Origin: an uncultured Prevotella sp.
GTDB lineage: Bacteria > Bacteroidota > Bacteroidia > Bacteroidales > Bacteroidaceae
NCBI GenBank assembly: GCA_934196725.1
Contig: CAKPWR010000002.1
Coordinates: forward strand, 8,250 to 72,249
Direction: 5' to 3'
Length of the DNA stretch: 64,000 nt
The notes beneath the pieces are model-generated. The model was not told where the DNA came from. It did no database searches and saw only the letters and a list, made by a program, of their open reading frames with translations. Position 1 is the stretch's first letter, and the number at the start of each line of letters is the position of its first letter. Made by a program: the position numbers and the translations under genes. Positions 9,073-18,643 of this stretch are shown here, piece after piece.

Positions 9073-10320
9073 TTATTCATAATCCTGGTACAGGAAGTCA
9101 TTGTATGGATACTTCTGTACGTGGAGCTCTCTTACTTTCTTGTATAATACCTCACGGAACTCGTCGATGTTCTCCTTGTTCTTTGCTGAGATGAACAGGC
9201 AGTCGTCGTTGAGCTTTGCCATCCAGGTCTTCTTGAGGTCTTCCAGCGGAATGTTTTCCTTCTCCATAGGAGTAAGGTCATCTTCCTCCTTCTCAATCCA
9301 TGAATAGTTGTCTATCTTGTTGAAGACAATCATTGATGGCTTGTCGGCACAGTCAAGCTCCTTCAGCGTGTTCTCTACCACCTGGATCTGCTCTTCAAAG
9401 TCTGGGTGGGAGATGTCTACTACATGGAGCAGCAGGTCGGCCTCGCGGGTCTCGTCGAGCGTACTCTTGAAGGAGTCTACCAGGTCGGTAGGCAGCTTTC
9501 GGATGAATCCTACGGTGTCAGCGAGGAGGAACGGCAGGTTGTCTACCACCACCTTTCGAACGGTGGTATCGAGGGTAGCAAAGAGCTTGTTCTCGGCAAA
9601 CACCTCACTCTTGGAGAGCAGGTTCATGATGGTACTCTTGCCCACGTTGGTATAGCCCACGAGGGCCACACGGATCATTCTGCCGCGGTTCTTGCGCTGG
9701 GTGTTCTTCTGCTTGTCGATTTCAGCCAGTCGCTCCTTCAGCAGGCTCATTCTGCCCAGGATGATACGGCGGTCCATCTCGAGCTGGGTTTCACCCGGTC
9801 CACGCAGACCTACGGAACCCTTTCCGCCACCGGAGCCGGAACCACCACCCTGGCGCTCGAGGTGAGTCCAGAGTCTTTGCAGACGAGGCAGCATGTAGCG
9901 ATACTGTGCCAGCTCTACCTGGGTCTTGGCAGCAGCAGTCTGTGCACGCATGGCGAAGATGTCGAGGATGAGCGAAGTACGGTCCAGAATCTTCACCTGC
10001 AGTTCCTGCTCGATGTTTCTGATCTGCTTTGCCGAGAGTTCATCATCGAAGATAACCATACCGATTTCGCGGTCTTCCTCTTCTTCTTCCTTGATATATT
10101 GCTTGATTTCCTCGAGCTTACCCTTGCCCACATAGGTAGTCTGGTTAGGCGAAACCACCTTCTGCGTGAATCGCTTCACGGTGACCGCACCAGCCGTATC
10201 GGCAAGGAATTCCAACTCGTCGAGATATTCTTTTGTCTTGGCTTCGTCCTGTGTCTTGGTAATGAGGCCCACGAGCACAGCGGTTTCCGCCTTGACTTCT
10301 GATATTACAAATTCTTTCAT
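9073..10320 (-). CDS. hflX: GTPase HflX
   Basis: Ribosome-associated GTPase (415 aa, usual size) that splits stalled 70S ribosomes in other bacteria. The N-terminal HflX domain (1-190) includes the glycine-rich stretch GGGSGSGGGKGSVGLRGPGETQLE, followed by a G domain: GYTNVGKS (G1), DTVGFI (G3), NKID (G4). First gene of an operon with the DUF4954 and M16 genes, read from a promoter at 10357-10387 with a leader of about 30 bases. Confidence 0.97.
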   Translation of the reverse strand: MKEFVISEVKAETAVLVGLITKTQDEAKTKEYLDELEFLADTAGAVTVKRFTQKVVSPNQTTYVGKGKLEEIKQYIKEEEEEDREIGMVIFDDELSAKQIRNIEQELQVKILDRTSLILDIFAMRAQTAAAKTQVELAQYRYMLPRLQRLWTHLERQGGGSGSGGGKGSVGLRGPGETQLEMDRRIILGRMSLLKERLAEIDKQKNTQRKNRGRMIRVALVGYTNVGKSTIMNLLSKSEVFAENKLFATLDTTVRKVVVDNLPFLLADTVGFIRKLPTDLVDSFKSTLDETREADLLLHVVDISHPDFEEQIQVVENTLKELDCADKPSMIVFNKIDNYSWIEKEEDDLTPMEKENIPLEDLKKTWMAKLNDDCLFISAKNKENIDEFREVLYKKVRELHVQKYPYNDFLYQDYE

Positions 10321-10356
10321 TTACGTATACGTGTCTATTATATATATAATTAGGTG

Positions 10357-10387
10357 CAAAGATACTGTAAAATGCAGACAATACAAA
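10357..10387 (-). promoter_or_regulatory. Promoter of the hflX operon
   Basis: On the minus strand TTTG (10387-10384), 19-base spacer, TATCTTTG (10364-10357). It lies 36 bases before the hflX start codon. Confidence 0.75.
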
Positions 10388-10491
10388 ATAAAACCGAATG
10401 TTTTTTGATTTTTTATTGCTAATGGCCCCTTGTCGGTAGAGCAAAACTTGCAAACGTTTACGTTCTTTTTTGCATAAAAAACTGCCATTTT

Positions 10492-10523
10492 TTTGATTTG
10501 AATCAATTTTATTATTAATTTTG
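10492..10523 (+). promoter_or_regulatory. Promoter of candidate small RNA
   Basis: TTTG (10492-10495), 20-base spacer, TAATTTTG (10516-10523). Near-consensus, and followed about 85 bases later by a terminator rather than by an ORF. Confidence 0.7.
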
Positions 10524-10529
10524 CACCCA

Positions 10530-10640
10530 GAAAGAAAAACTGATTTTCAAAGATATAAATCATAACTACATAAAAAACACAACTGCTGAAACATTCAAAA
10601 ACTTCAAAAGCCTCGACGTGATGTCGGGGCTTTGGTTTTT
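10530..10640 (+). ncRNA. Candidate small RNA, about 110 nt
   Basis: The stretch runs from the expected start of the promoter at 10492-10523 to a strong terminator (stem 10607-10617 with 10623-10633, then T5-A-T5). The body is A-rich and unstructured, with no start codon followed by a useful frame. A second promoter-like box for the GH97 gene lies downstream (10756-10763), so this unit need not be the GH97 leader. I do not recognise the family; an attenuated leader is the alternative. Confidence 0.5.
10607..10640 (+). terminator. Terminator of candidate small RNA
   Basis: AAAGCCTCGAC pairs with GTCGGGGCTTT (one T-G pair, 5-base loop), followed by GG and T-rich sequence. Confidence 0.8.
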
Positions 10641-10755
10641 ATTTTTGTTCCATTTTCTTTTCATTTTGCTTTTTTTTTTATGCCTTTATTGTTTTTTTTA
10701 TCAAAATATGCACTTCTTTGCCCGAAAAGTATCCCCTCTGTAGCTTTTTTTTGCT

Positions 10756-10763
10756 TATCTTTG
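10756..10763 (+). promoter_or_regulatory. -7 box of GH97 gene
   Basis: TATCTTTG matches the Bacteroidota -7 element, followed by GCAATC. No good TTTG sits at the right upstream distance, so it may need an activator. It predicts a leader of about 100 bases before the GH97 start. Confidence 0.5.
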
Positions 10764-10868
10764 CAATCAAATGGTTTGCATCTGAGGACGAAAACTGAAG
10801 CTGATTCGCCTTTCTTGGGTGTATTTCCGACAACTGACAGAATTATTAAATCTATAAATAATAATAAA

Positions 10869-12869
10869 ATGAAGCAAAGTTTTGGTATCGCTGGTATTTT
10901 GTTGCTCAGCGCTCTCGCAGCACAGGCAGGCAACTATACCGTAAAATCGCCTGATGGCAAGTTAGCAGTAAATGTATCGTGCGAAGGAGGCAAGGCTTCC
11001 TACACCGTAGACTATGAGGGGAAACAGATGCTCAGTCCTTCTGCTCTCGGACTCGTAGCCAACTATGGCGACTTCTCGCAGAAGCTCACGATGGGTGCCC
11101 TGAAGGGTGGAGAAGTGAAGCATCTCTCCTACAGAATGAGCCGCATCAAGAAATCACATATCCAGAAGGATGCGGTAGAGGCAACCATCGGATTCCTCAA
11201 CGAGAAGAAGGATTCCATGACCCTCCATCTCCATGTATCTGACAACGATATCGCCTACAAGTATGAGATGAGCCGTCCTAAGAAGGACAATCCTAAGTCG
11301 GTAATCATATATAATGAGGTGAGCGGTTTCAACTTCCCGGAGAAGACTACCACCTTCCTCTGTCCTCAGATTACTCCGATGGCGGGCTGGGAGCGCACCA
11401 AACCATCATACGAAGAGGAATATACTCCGGATGCCCAGATGAACGTGAAGTCGCAGTATGGCGTCGGCTATACCTTCCCTTGTCTCTTCAAGGTGGGCAA
11501 CGACGGATGGGTTCTGGTGAGCGAGACGGGCGTTTCGAGTGCATATCCAGGCAGCCGACTTTCTGATTACGAGCCAGGAAAGGGCTATACCATCGCCTTC
11601 CCGCAGAAGGGCGAAAACAACGGTTTCGGTTCGGAATATGCCGGTATTCCATTGCCTGGCGAGACTCCTTGGCGCACCATCACCGTAGGTTCTTCGCTGG
11701 CTCCTATCGTGGAGACCACCATTCCTTATGACGTGGTAGAGCCTCTGTATGAGGCTTCGCAGCAGTATAAGCCATCTCGCTATACCTGGAGCTGGCTCAT
11801 CTGGCAGGACAGTTCCGTCAACTACGATGACCAAGTGAAGATGATAGATGTGGCTGCTGCCCAGGGATATGAGGCTATCCTGGTAGACAACTGGTGGGAC
11901 AAGCAGATAGGTAGAAAACGCATTGAGGAATTGAGCAGATATGCTCAGAGTAAGAAGGTGAGACTGATGCTCTGGTATAGTTCCAACGGTTTCGAGAATG
12001 ATGCTCCTCAGACTCCTCGTCAGATCATGAACAACGCTATCGCCCGCAAGAAGGAGATGGCTTGGATGAAGAAGATTGGTGTGGTAGGTATCAAGGTGGA
12101 TTTCTTCGGAGGTGACAAGCAGGAGACGATGAAACTCTACGAGGATATCCTGAGCGATGCCAACGATTACGGTCTGGAGGTTATTTTCCACGGCTGTACC
12201 CTGCCTCGCGGTTGGGAGCGTATGTATCCTAACTATGTATCCAGCGAAGCTGCCCTGGCTTCAGAGAATGTGTTCTTCATGGAAGATCATGCCAAGAAGG
12301 AGGCTTTCGAAATGACGATGCATCCTTTCTCAAGAAATGCTGTAGCCAGCTTTGACTGGGGTGGCGTGATGATGAACAAGTATTTATCCAGGGACAACAA
12401 GAGCCGTCATCAGCGCTATACCAGCGATATCTTCGAGATGGCTACAGCTATCACCAACCAGAGTAGCGTGAACTGTATCTGCTTATATCCTAACAACTTG
12501 CAGGATATTCCACAGTGGGAGCTGGATTGGTTGAAGAATGTTCCTACCGACTGGGAGGATACCAAGTTTATCGCCGGTTATCCTACCAAATATGCGGTAG
12601 TAGCCCGCAAGGCTGGCAATCTGAACGGTTCGGGTGCAGCCCTTTCTGCAGGCAAATGGTTTGTTGGCGGTCTGAATGCTACAGACAAGCCTCTTGCCCT
12701 GACCTTGGATTTGCCGATGTTTGCCGGCAAGACCGTTACTTATCTCACAGACCAGCCAAAGAAAAAGGGTGAAAAGTTCTTTACTTCCGTGAAGAAGACC
12801 TTGAAGGTAGGAAAGGATGGAAAGGCTAAGGTTGTGATTCAGCCTAATGGCGGTATCATCATCGAGTAA
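10869..12869 (+). CDS. Glycoside hydrolase family 97 enzyme, exported
   Basis: Family 97 glycosidase of 666 aa, similar in size to SusB (alpha-glucosidase) and BtGal97a (alpha-galactosidase). The ATG at 10869 is preferred because it opens a signal peptide (MKQSFGIAGILLLSALAAQAG); an extended frame from 10632 runs over the promoter region. Order: N-terminal beta-sandwich (to about 280), catalytic TIM barrel with WSWLIWQDSSVNYDDQ, LVDNWWD and GVVGIKVDFFGGD, then a C-terminal beta domain. The Asp in IKVDFF occupies the place of the nucleophile in retaining GH97 enzymes, whereas inverting SusB uses glutamates, so alpha-galactosidase-like retaining chemistry is the better guess. No SusC/D pair adjoins it. 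Confidence 0.92.
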   Translation: MKQSFGIAGILLLSALAAQAGNYTVKSPDGKLAVNVSCEGGKASYTVDYEGKQMLSPSALGLVANYGDFSQKLTMGALKGGEVKHLSYRMSRIKKSHIQKDAVEATIGFLNEKKDSMTLHLHVSDNDIAYKYEMSRPKKDNPKSVIIYNEVSGFNFPEKTTTFLCPQITPMAGWERTKPSYEEEYTPDAQMNVKSQYGVGYTFPCLFKVGNDGWVLVSETGVSSAYPGSRLSDYEPGKGYTIAFPQKGENNGFGSEYAGIPLPGETPWRTITVGSSLAPIVETTIPYDVVEPLYEASQQYKPSRYTWSWLIWQDSSVNYDDQVKMIDVAAAQGYEAILVDNWWDKQIGRKRIEELSRYAQSKKVRLMLWYSSNGFENDAPQTPRQIMNNAIARKKEMAWMKKIGVVGIKVDFFGGDKQETMKLYEDILSDANDYGLEVIFHGCTLPRGWERMYPNYVSSEAALASENVFFMEDHAKKEAFEMTMHPFSRNAVASFDWGGVMMNKYLSRDNKSRHQRYTSDIFEMATAITNQSSVNCICLYPNNLQDIPQWELDWLKNVPTDWEDTKFIAGYPTKYAVVARKAGNLNGSGAALSAGKWFVGGLNATDKPLALTLDLPMFAGKTVTYLTDQPKKKGEKFFTSVKKTLKVGKDGKAKVVIQPNGGIIIE

Positions 12870-12927
12870 AAGTTTTTTTTGTTTTCAAGGCAAAAAAAAA
12901 TGTGTTGAGAATCTGATTAGAATATAT

Positions 12928-12959
12928 AAAAGGGGTGATTACAATATCATCCCTTTTTT
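12928..12959 (+). terminator. Terminator after GH97 gene
   Basis: A GGGGTGAT/ATCATCCC stem flanked by A4 and T6, 58 bases after the stop codon. Just beyond it, TTCGTCTTTAATAAA is nearly duplicated before the next gene. Confidence 0.8.
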
Positions 12960-13016
12960 CGTCTTTAATAAAAATTTCTTCGTCTTTAATAAACATTGAA
13001 AACTAATCAGATTGAT

Positions 13017-14954
13017 ATGAAAATGACAATGAACTTGGGAGGAAAGCTGCTGCTGGCTGGTATTCTGGCTTTCTCCATACATGGGGCTTTTGCCCAGAAT
13101 AATTCTGCCGGGAAGATAGGCTACGTAAAGGTTTCGCCCGATTCCTCGCTTGTGGATGCGGTTCGCAAGGCTCGTGAGATGAGGCGTTTGGGACAGGCTG
13201 ATTCGGTGGTTATCAGGATGGATGCGGGAAGCTATAATCTCTATGAACCCCTGGTTCTTCGTCCGGAAGACAGCCATCTCTGCTTTGAGGGAACGCCTTC
13301 GGGAAAAAATGGAAAAGGGACGGTTCTGAGTGGAGCCGTGCAGATAAACGGATGGAAGAAACAGGGCAGATATTGGGTGGCTGACGTGCCGGATTTCAAT
13401 GGCAGGCCTATGGATTTTCGCCATCTCTGGGTGAATCGTCTCCGTGCAGATAAGGCGCGTAGCGTGAGCGATTACGAGAAGATGCCCCGCATCAGATGGG
13501 TGGATAAGAAGAAACACATCATCTGGGTTCCGGCTTCTGCCGTTCGCCCTCTGCTTACGGGGGCTAAGGATAAGCAGGGAAACAGCATCATCCGAGAGGA
13601 CTCGAAATATGCCGAAATGACGCTGCATCAGATGTGGGAGGTGAGTTATCTGCGCATCCGGAATATCCGCATTCAGGGCGATTCTGCTGCTGTTTCCTTC
13701 CACGATCCGGAGGCTAAGATTCAGTTTGAACGTCCTTGGCCTTCACCGATGTATAACAGCAAGCACAACTCGCCTTTCTTTATCTCGAATGCCCTGCCGC
13801 TGCTGGATAAACCGGGTGAATGGTATCATGATATCCGTTCGCACAAACTGTATTATATGCCTCGGAAAGGACAGTCTATGAAGGGGCTGAAGGTAGCTGG
13901 AACATCGGAGGTGAAGGCTTCGGAAAAGTATGCTGATGTGGCGGCTCCAGTTCTTGAAACACTGGTGAAATTTGAGGGAACCAGGGAAAAGCTGGTTGAC
14001 GCGGTAACGTTCAGAAACGTAAACTTCGGGGTTACTACCTGGAATCGTCCTTCTTACAAGGGACATGTGTCTCTGCAGGCGGGCATGTTTATCACCGAAG
14101 GCTACAAGCTGCGTCCCAGCATCGACCGTGTGAACAATCATAAACTGGATAATCAGGACTGGCTGGGCAGACCTCGTGCTGCGGTAGAACTGCGTTATGC
14201 GAGCCGCGCTGTCTTTGATGTCTGCTCGTTTGAAAATCTGGGAGGAAATGGCGTTGATTTCGTGGAAGGCTGCAAGGATGGGGCGGTACTCAACAGCCGC
14301 TTTGCTGATATTGCGATGAACGGTTTGGTATGTGGCAGTTTCTCGCCTGCCGGCTTGGAGACTCATCTGCCTTATCGTCCGCAGGATTTGCGTGAAGTAT
14401 GCAGCGGACTGCAGGTGAAGAACTGTGAATTCTCTGATGTTACCCACGAGGAGTGGGGCACCTGCGCCATAGCTCTGGGATATGTAAGCCGTATGAATAT
14501 CGAGCACAATCACATCCATGACGTAAGTTATTCGGGCATCAGCATGGGATGGGGCTGGAACCGTGACCTGGGGGTGATGCACGATAATCGCATTCATGCC
14601 AATCTCATCGAGCGATATGCGGCACACATGTATGATTGTGCCGGTATCTATACGCTTGGCAATCAGCCGAATACGGTAGTATATGAGAATGTGGTAAGGG
14701 ATATCCTGCATCCGTCATACGTGCATGATCCTCATCATTATTTCTATCTCTATACGGATGAGGGTTCTTCGAATATTCTCCTGAAGGATAATTGGACGAG
14801 CGAGGAGAAATTCCTGAAGAATGCCTATGGCCCGAATAATATCTGGAAGAACAACGGTCCTCAGGTTTCGGAAGAAATCGTAAGGAATGCGGGATTGCTG
14901 AAAGAGGGTAAGGCTGAATACGGCAGCGCTGTCCCGGTATTGCCAAAGGAATAA
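13017..14954 (+). CDS. Exported right-handed beta-helix protein, GH141-like
   Basis: A 645-residue exported protein. ATG at 13017 gives a signal peptide ending near AFA-QNN; a TTG at 12996 is possible but poor. An N-terminal segment (VVIRMDAGSYNLYEPLVL, then GTPSGKNGKGTVLSGA) leads to parallel beta-helix coils with FRNVNF, FDVCSFENLGGNGVDF, VKNCEFSDV and IEHNHIHDVSYSGISMGWG. This layout, with FRHLWVNRLRADKARS after the first coils, resembles GH141 and related polysaccharide hydrolases (fucosidase or xylanase activities are known). The exact substrate cannot be read. It follows GH97 on the same strand but behind a terminator, so it may be a separate transcript. Confidence 0.72.
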   Translation: MKMTMNLGGKLLLAGILAFSIHGAFAQNNSAGKIGYVKVSPDSSLVDAVRKAREMRRLGQADSVVIRMDAGSYNLYEPLVLRPEDSHLCFEGTPSGKNGKGTVLSGAVQINGWKKQGRYWVADVPDFNGRPMDFRHLWVNRLRADKARSVSDYEKMPRIRWVDKKKHIIWVPASAVRPLLTGAKDKQGNSIIREDSKYAEMTLHQMWEVSYLRIRNIRIQGDSAAVSFHDPEAKIQFERPWPSPMYNSKHNSPFFISNALPLLDKPGEWYHDIRSHKLYYMPRKGQSMKGLKVAGTSEVKASEKYADVAAPVLETLVKFEGTREKLVDAVTFRNVNFGVTTWNRPSYKGHVSLQAGMFITEGYKLRPSIDRVNNHKLDNQDWLGRPRAAVELRYASRAVFDVCSFENLGGNGVDFVEGCKDGAVLNSRFADIAMNGLVCGSFSPAGLETHLPYRPQDLREVCSGLQVKNCEFSDVTHEEWGTCAIALGYVSRMNIEHNHIHDVSYSGISMGWGWNRDLGVMHDNRIHANLIERYAAHMYDCAGIYTLGNQPNTVVYENVVRDILHPSYVHDPHHYFYLYTDEGSSNILLKDNWTSEEKFLKNAYGPNNIWKNNGPQVSEEIVRNAGLLKEGKAEYGSAVPVLPKE

Positions 14955-14975
14955 AAACGGGGCGAGGATAAACGG

Positions 14976-15020
14976 AAAAAGGTTCCTTCGAAGGATGTTA
15001 CTCCTTGAGGGAACCTTTCT
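14976..15020. terminator. Bidirectional terminator between beta-helix gene and clpB
   Basis: AAAGGTTCC (14978-14986) pairs with GGAACCTTT (15010-15018), extended by AAGGA/TCCTT inside. A and T tracts on both sides would serve the convergent genes. Confidence 0.75.
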
Positions 15021-15075
15021 TGTGTATATATTAAACCTATTTCCTATGATTCTCTAGACTTCCGGAAGGAAGCTT

Positions 15076-17592
15076 TTACTCATTCCTGAAAACCAAACCG
15101 TTATCCTTGACGTAATCGATGGTGATTGGCTTCTCACGGCTTACTTCCTCTGAAAGAATCTTCTTGCTCAAATCGTTCAAGACGTAATCCTGGATGGCAC
15201 GCTTGACAGGACGGGCACCAAACTCTGGATCGTAACCCACCTCGGCAAGATAACCGATGGCAGCTGGAGTCCAGCGGAGATCGAAGCCCTGAGGCTCCAA
15301 CATCTTCTTGGCTCTGTTCATCTGCAACTCCACAACCTTGGCAATCTGATCCTTGGTCAATGGCTGGAAGGTGATGATGTCGTCGATACGGTTCAGGAAC
15401 TCCGGACGGAAGGTTTTGCGCAACATCTCACGGCTGGCGTTGGAAGTCATGATGATGATGGTGTTCTTGAAGTTGACCACACGACCCTTGTTGTCGGTCA
15501 ATCGGCCGTCGTCCAATACCTGGAGCAGGGTGTTGAAGACATCAGGATGTGCCTTCTCTATCTCGTCGAAGAGAACCACACTGTATGGTTTGCGACGGAC
15601 AGCCTCGGTCAACTGACCACCCTCATCGTATCCTACATACCCCGGAGGCGCTCCGATGAGACGGGTGACACTGAACTTTTCCTGATACTCACTCATATCA
15701 ATTCGGGTCATCATCGACTCGTCGTTGAAGAGATACTCGGCAAGCGCCTTGGCAAGCTCGGTCTTACCTACACCGGTGGTACCGAGGAAGATGAAGCTGG
15801 CGATAGGACGCTTTGGATCCTGCAAACCGGCACGGCTGCGGCGTACGGCATCGCTTACGGCTGTGATAGCTTCGTCCTGACCGATGACTCTCTTGTGGAG
15901 TTCCTCCTCCAGATGGAGCAGTTTCTCGCGCTCACTCTGCATCATTCGGCTCACTGGTATTCCGGTCCAGCGGCTCACTACCTCTGCAATATCATCGGCA
16001 GTCACCTCTTCACGGATCATCGCTTCACCGCCCTGTGTGCTCTTCAGCTGCTCCTGAATCTTCTTGATATCGTCTTCAAGAGCTACCAGCTTAGAGTATC
16101 GGATTTCTGCTACACGTTCGTAATTTCCTTCACGCTCCATGCGCTCAGCCTCGAACTTGAGATTCTCCATCTCCTGCTTGTCTTGCTGAATTTTGTTGAC
16201 AAGAGCCTTTTCGCCTTCCCACTTTGCGCGGAAGTCATGTTCCTTGTCCTTCAACTCAGCAATCTCCTTATCGAGCTGCTGAATCTTTGGTTGGTCGTTC
16301 TCTCGCTTAATAGCCTCACGCTCAATTTCCAACTGCTTCAAGTGGCGGGTTATCTCGTCCAATTCCTCTGGAACGGAGTCACGTTCCATACGGAGTTTGG
16401 CTGCGGCTTCATCCATCAGGTCGATGGCTTTGTCTGGAAGGAATCGGTCTGAGATATATCGTTCTGATAACTTGACAGCTGCGATACAGGCATCATCCTG
16501 GATACGAACCTTGTGGTGGTTCTCATAACGTTCCTTGATACCACGAAGAATGCTGATGGCATCTACCTCGTCTGGCTCGTTGACCATGACGGTCTGGAAT
16601 CGGCGTTCCAGCGCCTTATCCTTCTCGAAGTACTTCTGATATTCGTTGAGAGTTGTGGCACCGATGGCTCTCAATTCTCCACGTGCCAGGGCTGGCTTCA
16701 AGATGTTGGCGGCATCCATGGCACCTTCTCCACCTCCAGCACCTACCAGGGTATGAATCTCATCGATGAAGAGGATAATCTGACCGTTGGCGTTGGTCAC
16801 CTCCTTGATGACGCTCTTCAAGCGCTCCTCGAACTCACCCTTGTATTTGGCACCGGCAACCAGTGCACCCATATCGAGCGAATAGAGCTGCTTGTTCTTC
16901 AGGTTCTCAGGTACGTCGCCACGGACGATACGCTCGGCAAGTCCTTCAACGATAGCGGTTTTACCTGTACCAGGTTCACCGATAAGGATAGGGTTGTTCT
17001 TGGTACGACGAGAGAGAATCTGAAGGACTCTTCGAATCTCTTCGTCACGACCGATAACAGGGTCGAGCTTGCCGCTGCGAGCCTGTTCTACCAGGTTCTT
17101 GGCATATTTTTCAAGACTCTGATAGTTCTCGTCAGCACTCTGGCTCTTCACGTTCTGACCCTGGCGCAAAGCCTGGATTGCCGCAGTAAGATCCTTCTCG
17201 TTGGCACCGGCATCCTTGAGGATCCGGGCAGCGGTAGAGTTGCCTTTGAGGACAGCGAGGAGGATAGGCTCCACGCTTACGAATTCATCTCCCATCTTCT
17301 TGGCGATGTCCTCGGCATTGAGCAATATCTGGTTGGTATCGCCCGAGAGGTATGGCTGACCGGCACCCTGCACACGAGGCAAGTGCTGCATCTCCTGCTG
17401 CAGGAGCATGGCAATCTGGTTGCCGTTCATGCCCAGCTTCTGGAAGATATAGTTGGTTACATCAGGTGCTTTCTCGATGATACCACTGAGAAGATGCACC
17501 GGTTCGATGGTCTGCTGACCATTTCTCTGCGCTATGTTCACAGCGGCCTGCACCGCTTCCTGCGCCTTGATTGTAAATTTGTCGAATGTCAT
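15076..17592 (-). CDS. clpB: ATP-dependent disaggregase ClpB
   Basis: Hsp104-class chaperone that, with DnaK, rescues aggregated proteins. Order: N domain (1-145), AAA+ 1 with GEPGTGKT and [17 protein letters not shown], coiled-coil middle domain (about 400-520), AAA+ 2 with GTTGVGKT, sensor and [11 protein letters not shown]-terminal small domain. At 838 aa it is shorter than the usual ~860. The gap falls in AAA+ 2: TSN is followed directly by [19 protein letters not shown], where relatives carry roughly two dozen more residues. The start is preceded by AGAAAGGAGA, an unusually good Shine-Dalgarno for this phylum. Monocistronic. Confidence 0.96.
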   Translation of the reverse strand: MTFDKFTIKAQEAVQAAVNIAQRNGQQTIEPVHLLSGIIEKAPDVTNYIFQKLGMNGNQIAMLLQQEMQHLPRVQGAGQPYLSGDTNQILLNAEDIAKKMGDEFVSVEPILLAVLKGNSTAARILKDAGANEKDLTAAIQALRQGQNVKSQSADENYQSLEKYAKNLVEQARSGKLDPVIGRDEEIRRVLQILSRRTKNNPILIGEPGTGKTAIVEGLAERIVRGDVPENLKNKQLYSLDMGALVAGAKYKGEFEERLKSVIKEVTNANGQIILFIDEIHTLVGAGGGEGAMDAANILKPALARGELRAIGATTLNEYQKYFEKDKALERRFQTVMVNEPDEVDAISILRGIKERYENHHKVRIQDDACIAAVKLSERYISDRFLPDKAIDLMDEAAAKLRMERDSVPEELDEITRHLKQLEIEREAIKRENDQPKIQQLDKEIAELKDKEHDFRAKWEGEKALVNKIQQDKQEMENLKFEAERMEREGNYERVAEIRYSKLVALEDDIKKIQEQLKSTQGGEAMIREEVTADDIAEVVSRWTGIPVSRMMQSEREKLLHLEEELHKRVIGQDEAITAVSDAVRRSRAGLQDPKRPIASFIFLGTTGVGKTELAKALAEYLFNDESMMTRIDMSEYQEKFSVTRLIGAPPGYVGYDEGGQLTEAVRRKPYSVVLFDEIEKAHPDVFNTLLQVLDDGRLTDNKGRVVNFKNTIIIMTSNASREMLRKTFRPEFLNRIDDIITFQPLTKDQIAKVVELQMNRAKKMLEPQGFDLRWTPAAIGYLAEVGYDPEFGARPVKRAIQDYVLNDLSKKILSEEVSREKPITIDYVKDNGLVFRNE

Positions 17593-17643
17593 ATCTTATC
17601 TCCTTTCTAATTATTGTTATTTCTACTTGATGTTTATTGATGC

Positions 17644-17743
17644 TTCAGCTTTTGCGGCTTCCTGCTTTCTGGGAAAGTTTCAGCTTTTGCGGGCTTCCTG
17701 CTTTCAGGGAAGTTTCAGCCTCGCGGGCTTTCAACTTCTGGAA
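17644..17743. repeat. 35-base tandem direct repeat upstream of clpB
   Basis: Units start at 17644, 17679 and 17714. The first two share TTCAGCTTTTGCGG and CTTCCTGCTTTC and are nearly identical; the third is degenerate. No coding role is apparent. Confidence 0.7.
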
Positions 17744-17957
17744 CCTCAGCTCCGGTCGGCTTTCTGCATCGCAAACCCAGGAAGCGAATAGTGTGCCTCG
17801 TTGGGCTTTTCCAACGTTTTTCTGACTTTTTGTCTGATTTTTCAGGAAACTTGTTTCTTTTTTCTCTGCTTTTCTGTCAAAATGTCTGAACCATTTCTTG
17901 ATTTACCGCAAAATATCAAAGAATAGCTTTAAATAATGTGATAATAGCCCTTAAATA

Positions 17958-17989
17958 TTTGCGTATTTCAAATGTTTTTCGTAACTTTG
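17958..17989 (+). promoter_or_regulatory. Promoter of purH
   Basis: TTTG (17958-17961), 20-base spacer, TAACTTTG (17982-17989), then GCAGC. The leader would be about 45 bases. Confidence 0.8.
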
Positions 17990-18040
17990 CAGCGGTTTAA
18001 AAAATAGATTGAAGTCTAATTCAAAATAGATAAATAGTTA

Positions 18041-18634
18041 ATGGCTGAAACAAAGAAAATTAAGACAGCTCTGGTGTCTGTCTTCCACAAGGATGGCTTA
18101 GACGAGTTGCTCGCTAAGTTGAATGAAGAGGGTGTTAAATTCTTGAGTACTGGTGGTACCCAGAAATTTATTGAATCTCTTGGTTATGAATGTCAGAAAG
18201 TAGAGGACGTTACCACATATCCATCTATCCTTGGTGGTCGTGTGAAGACTCTTCACCCAAAAATATTCGGAGGTATCTTGGCTCGTCGTGACAACGAGGG
18301 CGATCAGGAGCAGATGAAGGAGTTTGAAATCCCTTCTATCGACCTCGTGATCGTAGACTTGTATCCATTCGAGCAGACCGTAGCCAGCGGTGCCAGCGAT
18401 GCAGACATCATCGAGAAGATTGATATCGGTGGAATCTCTCTGATCCGTGCCGGTGCAAAGAACTTCAAGGATGTAGTCATCGTACCTAGCAAGGCTGAAT
18501 ACAGCGTACTTCTCGATATCTTGAAGAAGAAGGGTGCTGAGACTGATATTGAGGATCGTAAGATGTTTGCTGAGCGCGCATTCGGCGTAAGCTCTCACTA
18601 CGATACTGCTATTCACGCTTGGTTTGCCAAGTAA
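18041..18634 (+). CDS. purH: IMP cyclohydrolase, stand-alone PurH N-terminal domain
   Basis: Catalyses closure of FAICAR to IMP, the last step of purine synthesis. The 197 residues correspond only to the MGS-like cyclohydrolase domain of the usual ~510-residue bifunctional PurH: STGGTQKFIESLG, GRVKTLHPKIFGGILARR, VIVDLYPFEQTVA and IDIGGISLIRAGAKN are all present. The AICAR transformylase domain is absent and not found nearby, so that step must be encoded elsewhere. The frame ends cleanly with FGVSSHYDTAIHAWFAK, so this looks like a designed split, not a frameshift. A hairpin-rich spacer separates it from mreB. Confidence 0.93.
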   Translation: MAETKKIKTALVSVFHKDGLDELLAKLNEEGVKFLSTGGTQKFIESLGYECQKVEDVTTYPSILGGRVKTLHPKIFGGILARRDNEGDQEQMKEFEIPSIDLVIVDLYPFEQTVASGASDADIIEKIDIGGISLIRAGAKNFKDVVIVPSKAEYSVLLDILKKKGAETDIEDRKMFAERAFGVSSHYDTAIHAWFAK

Positions 18635-18643
18635 TCTCTCTCA

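Larger units (their letters stand above)
17593..18040. other. Intergenic region between divergent clpB and purH
   Basis: About 450 bases holding the 35-base repeats near clpB and a good promoter for purH. Short frames here show no family features. I see no CIRCE-like element for clpB. Confidence 0.6.

Noticed and set aside
10632..10868. N-terminal extension of the GH97 frame
   Set aside because: It runs through the sRNA terminator tail and the -7 box at 10756, and the ATG at 10869 opens a perfect signal peptide.
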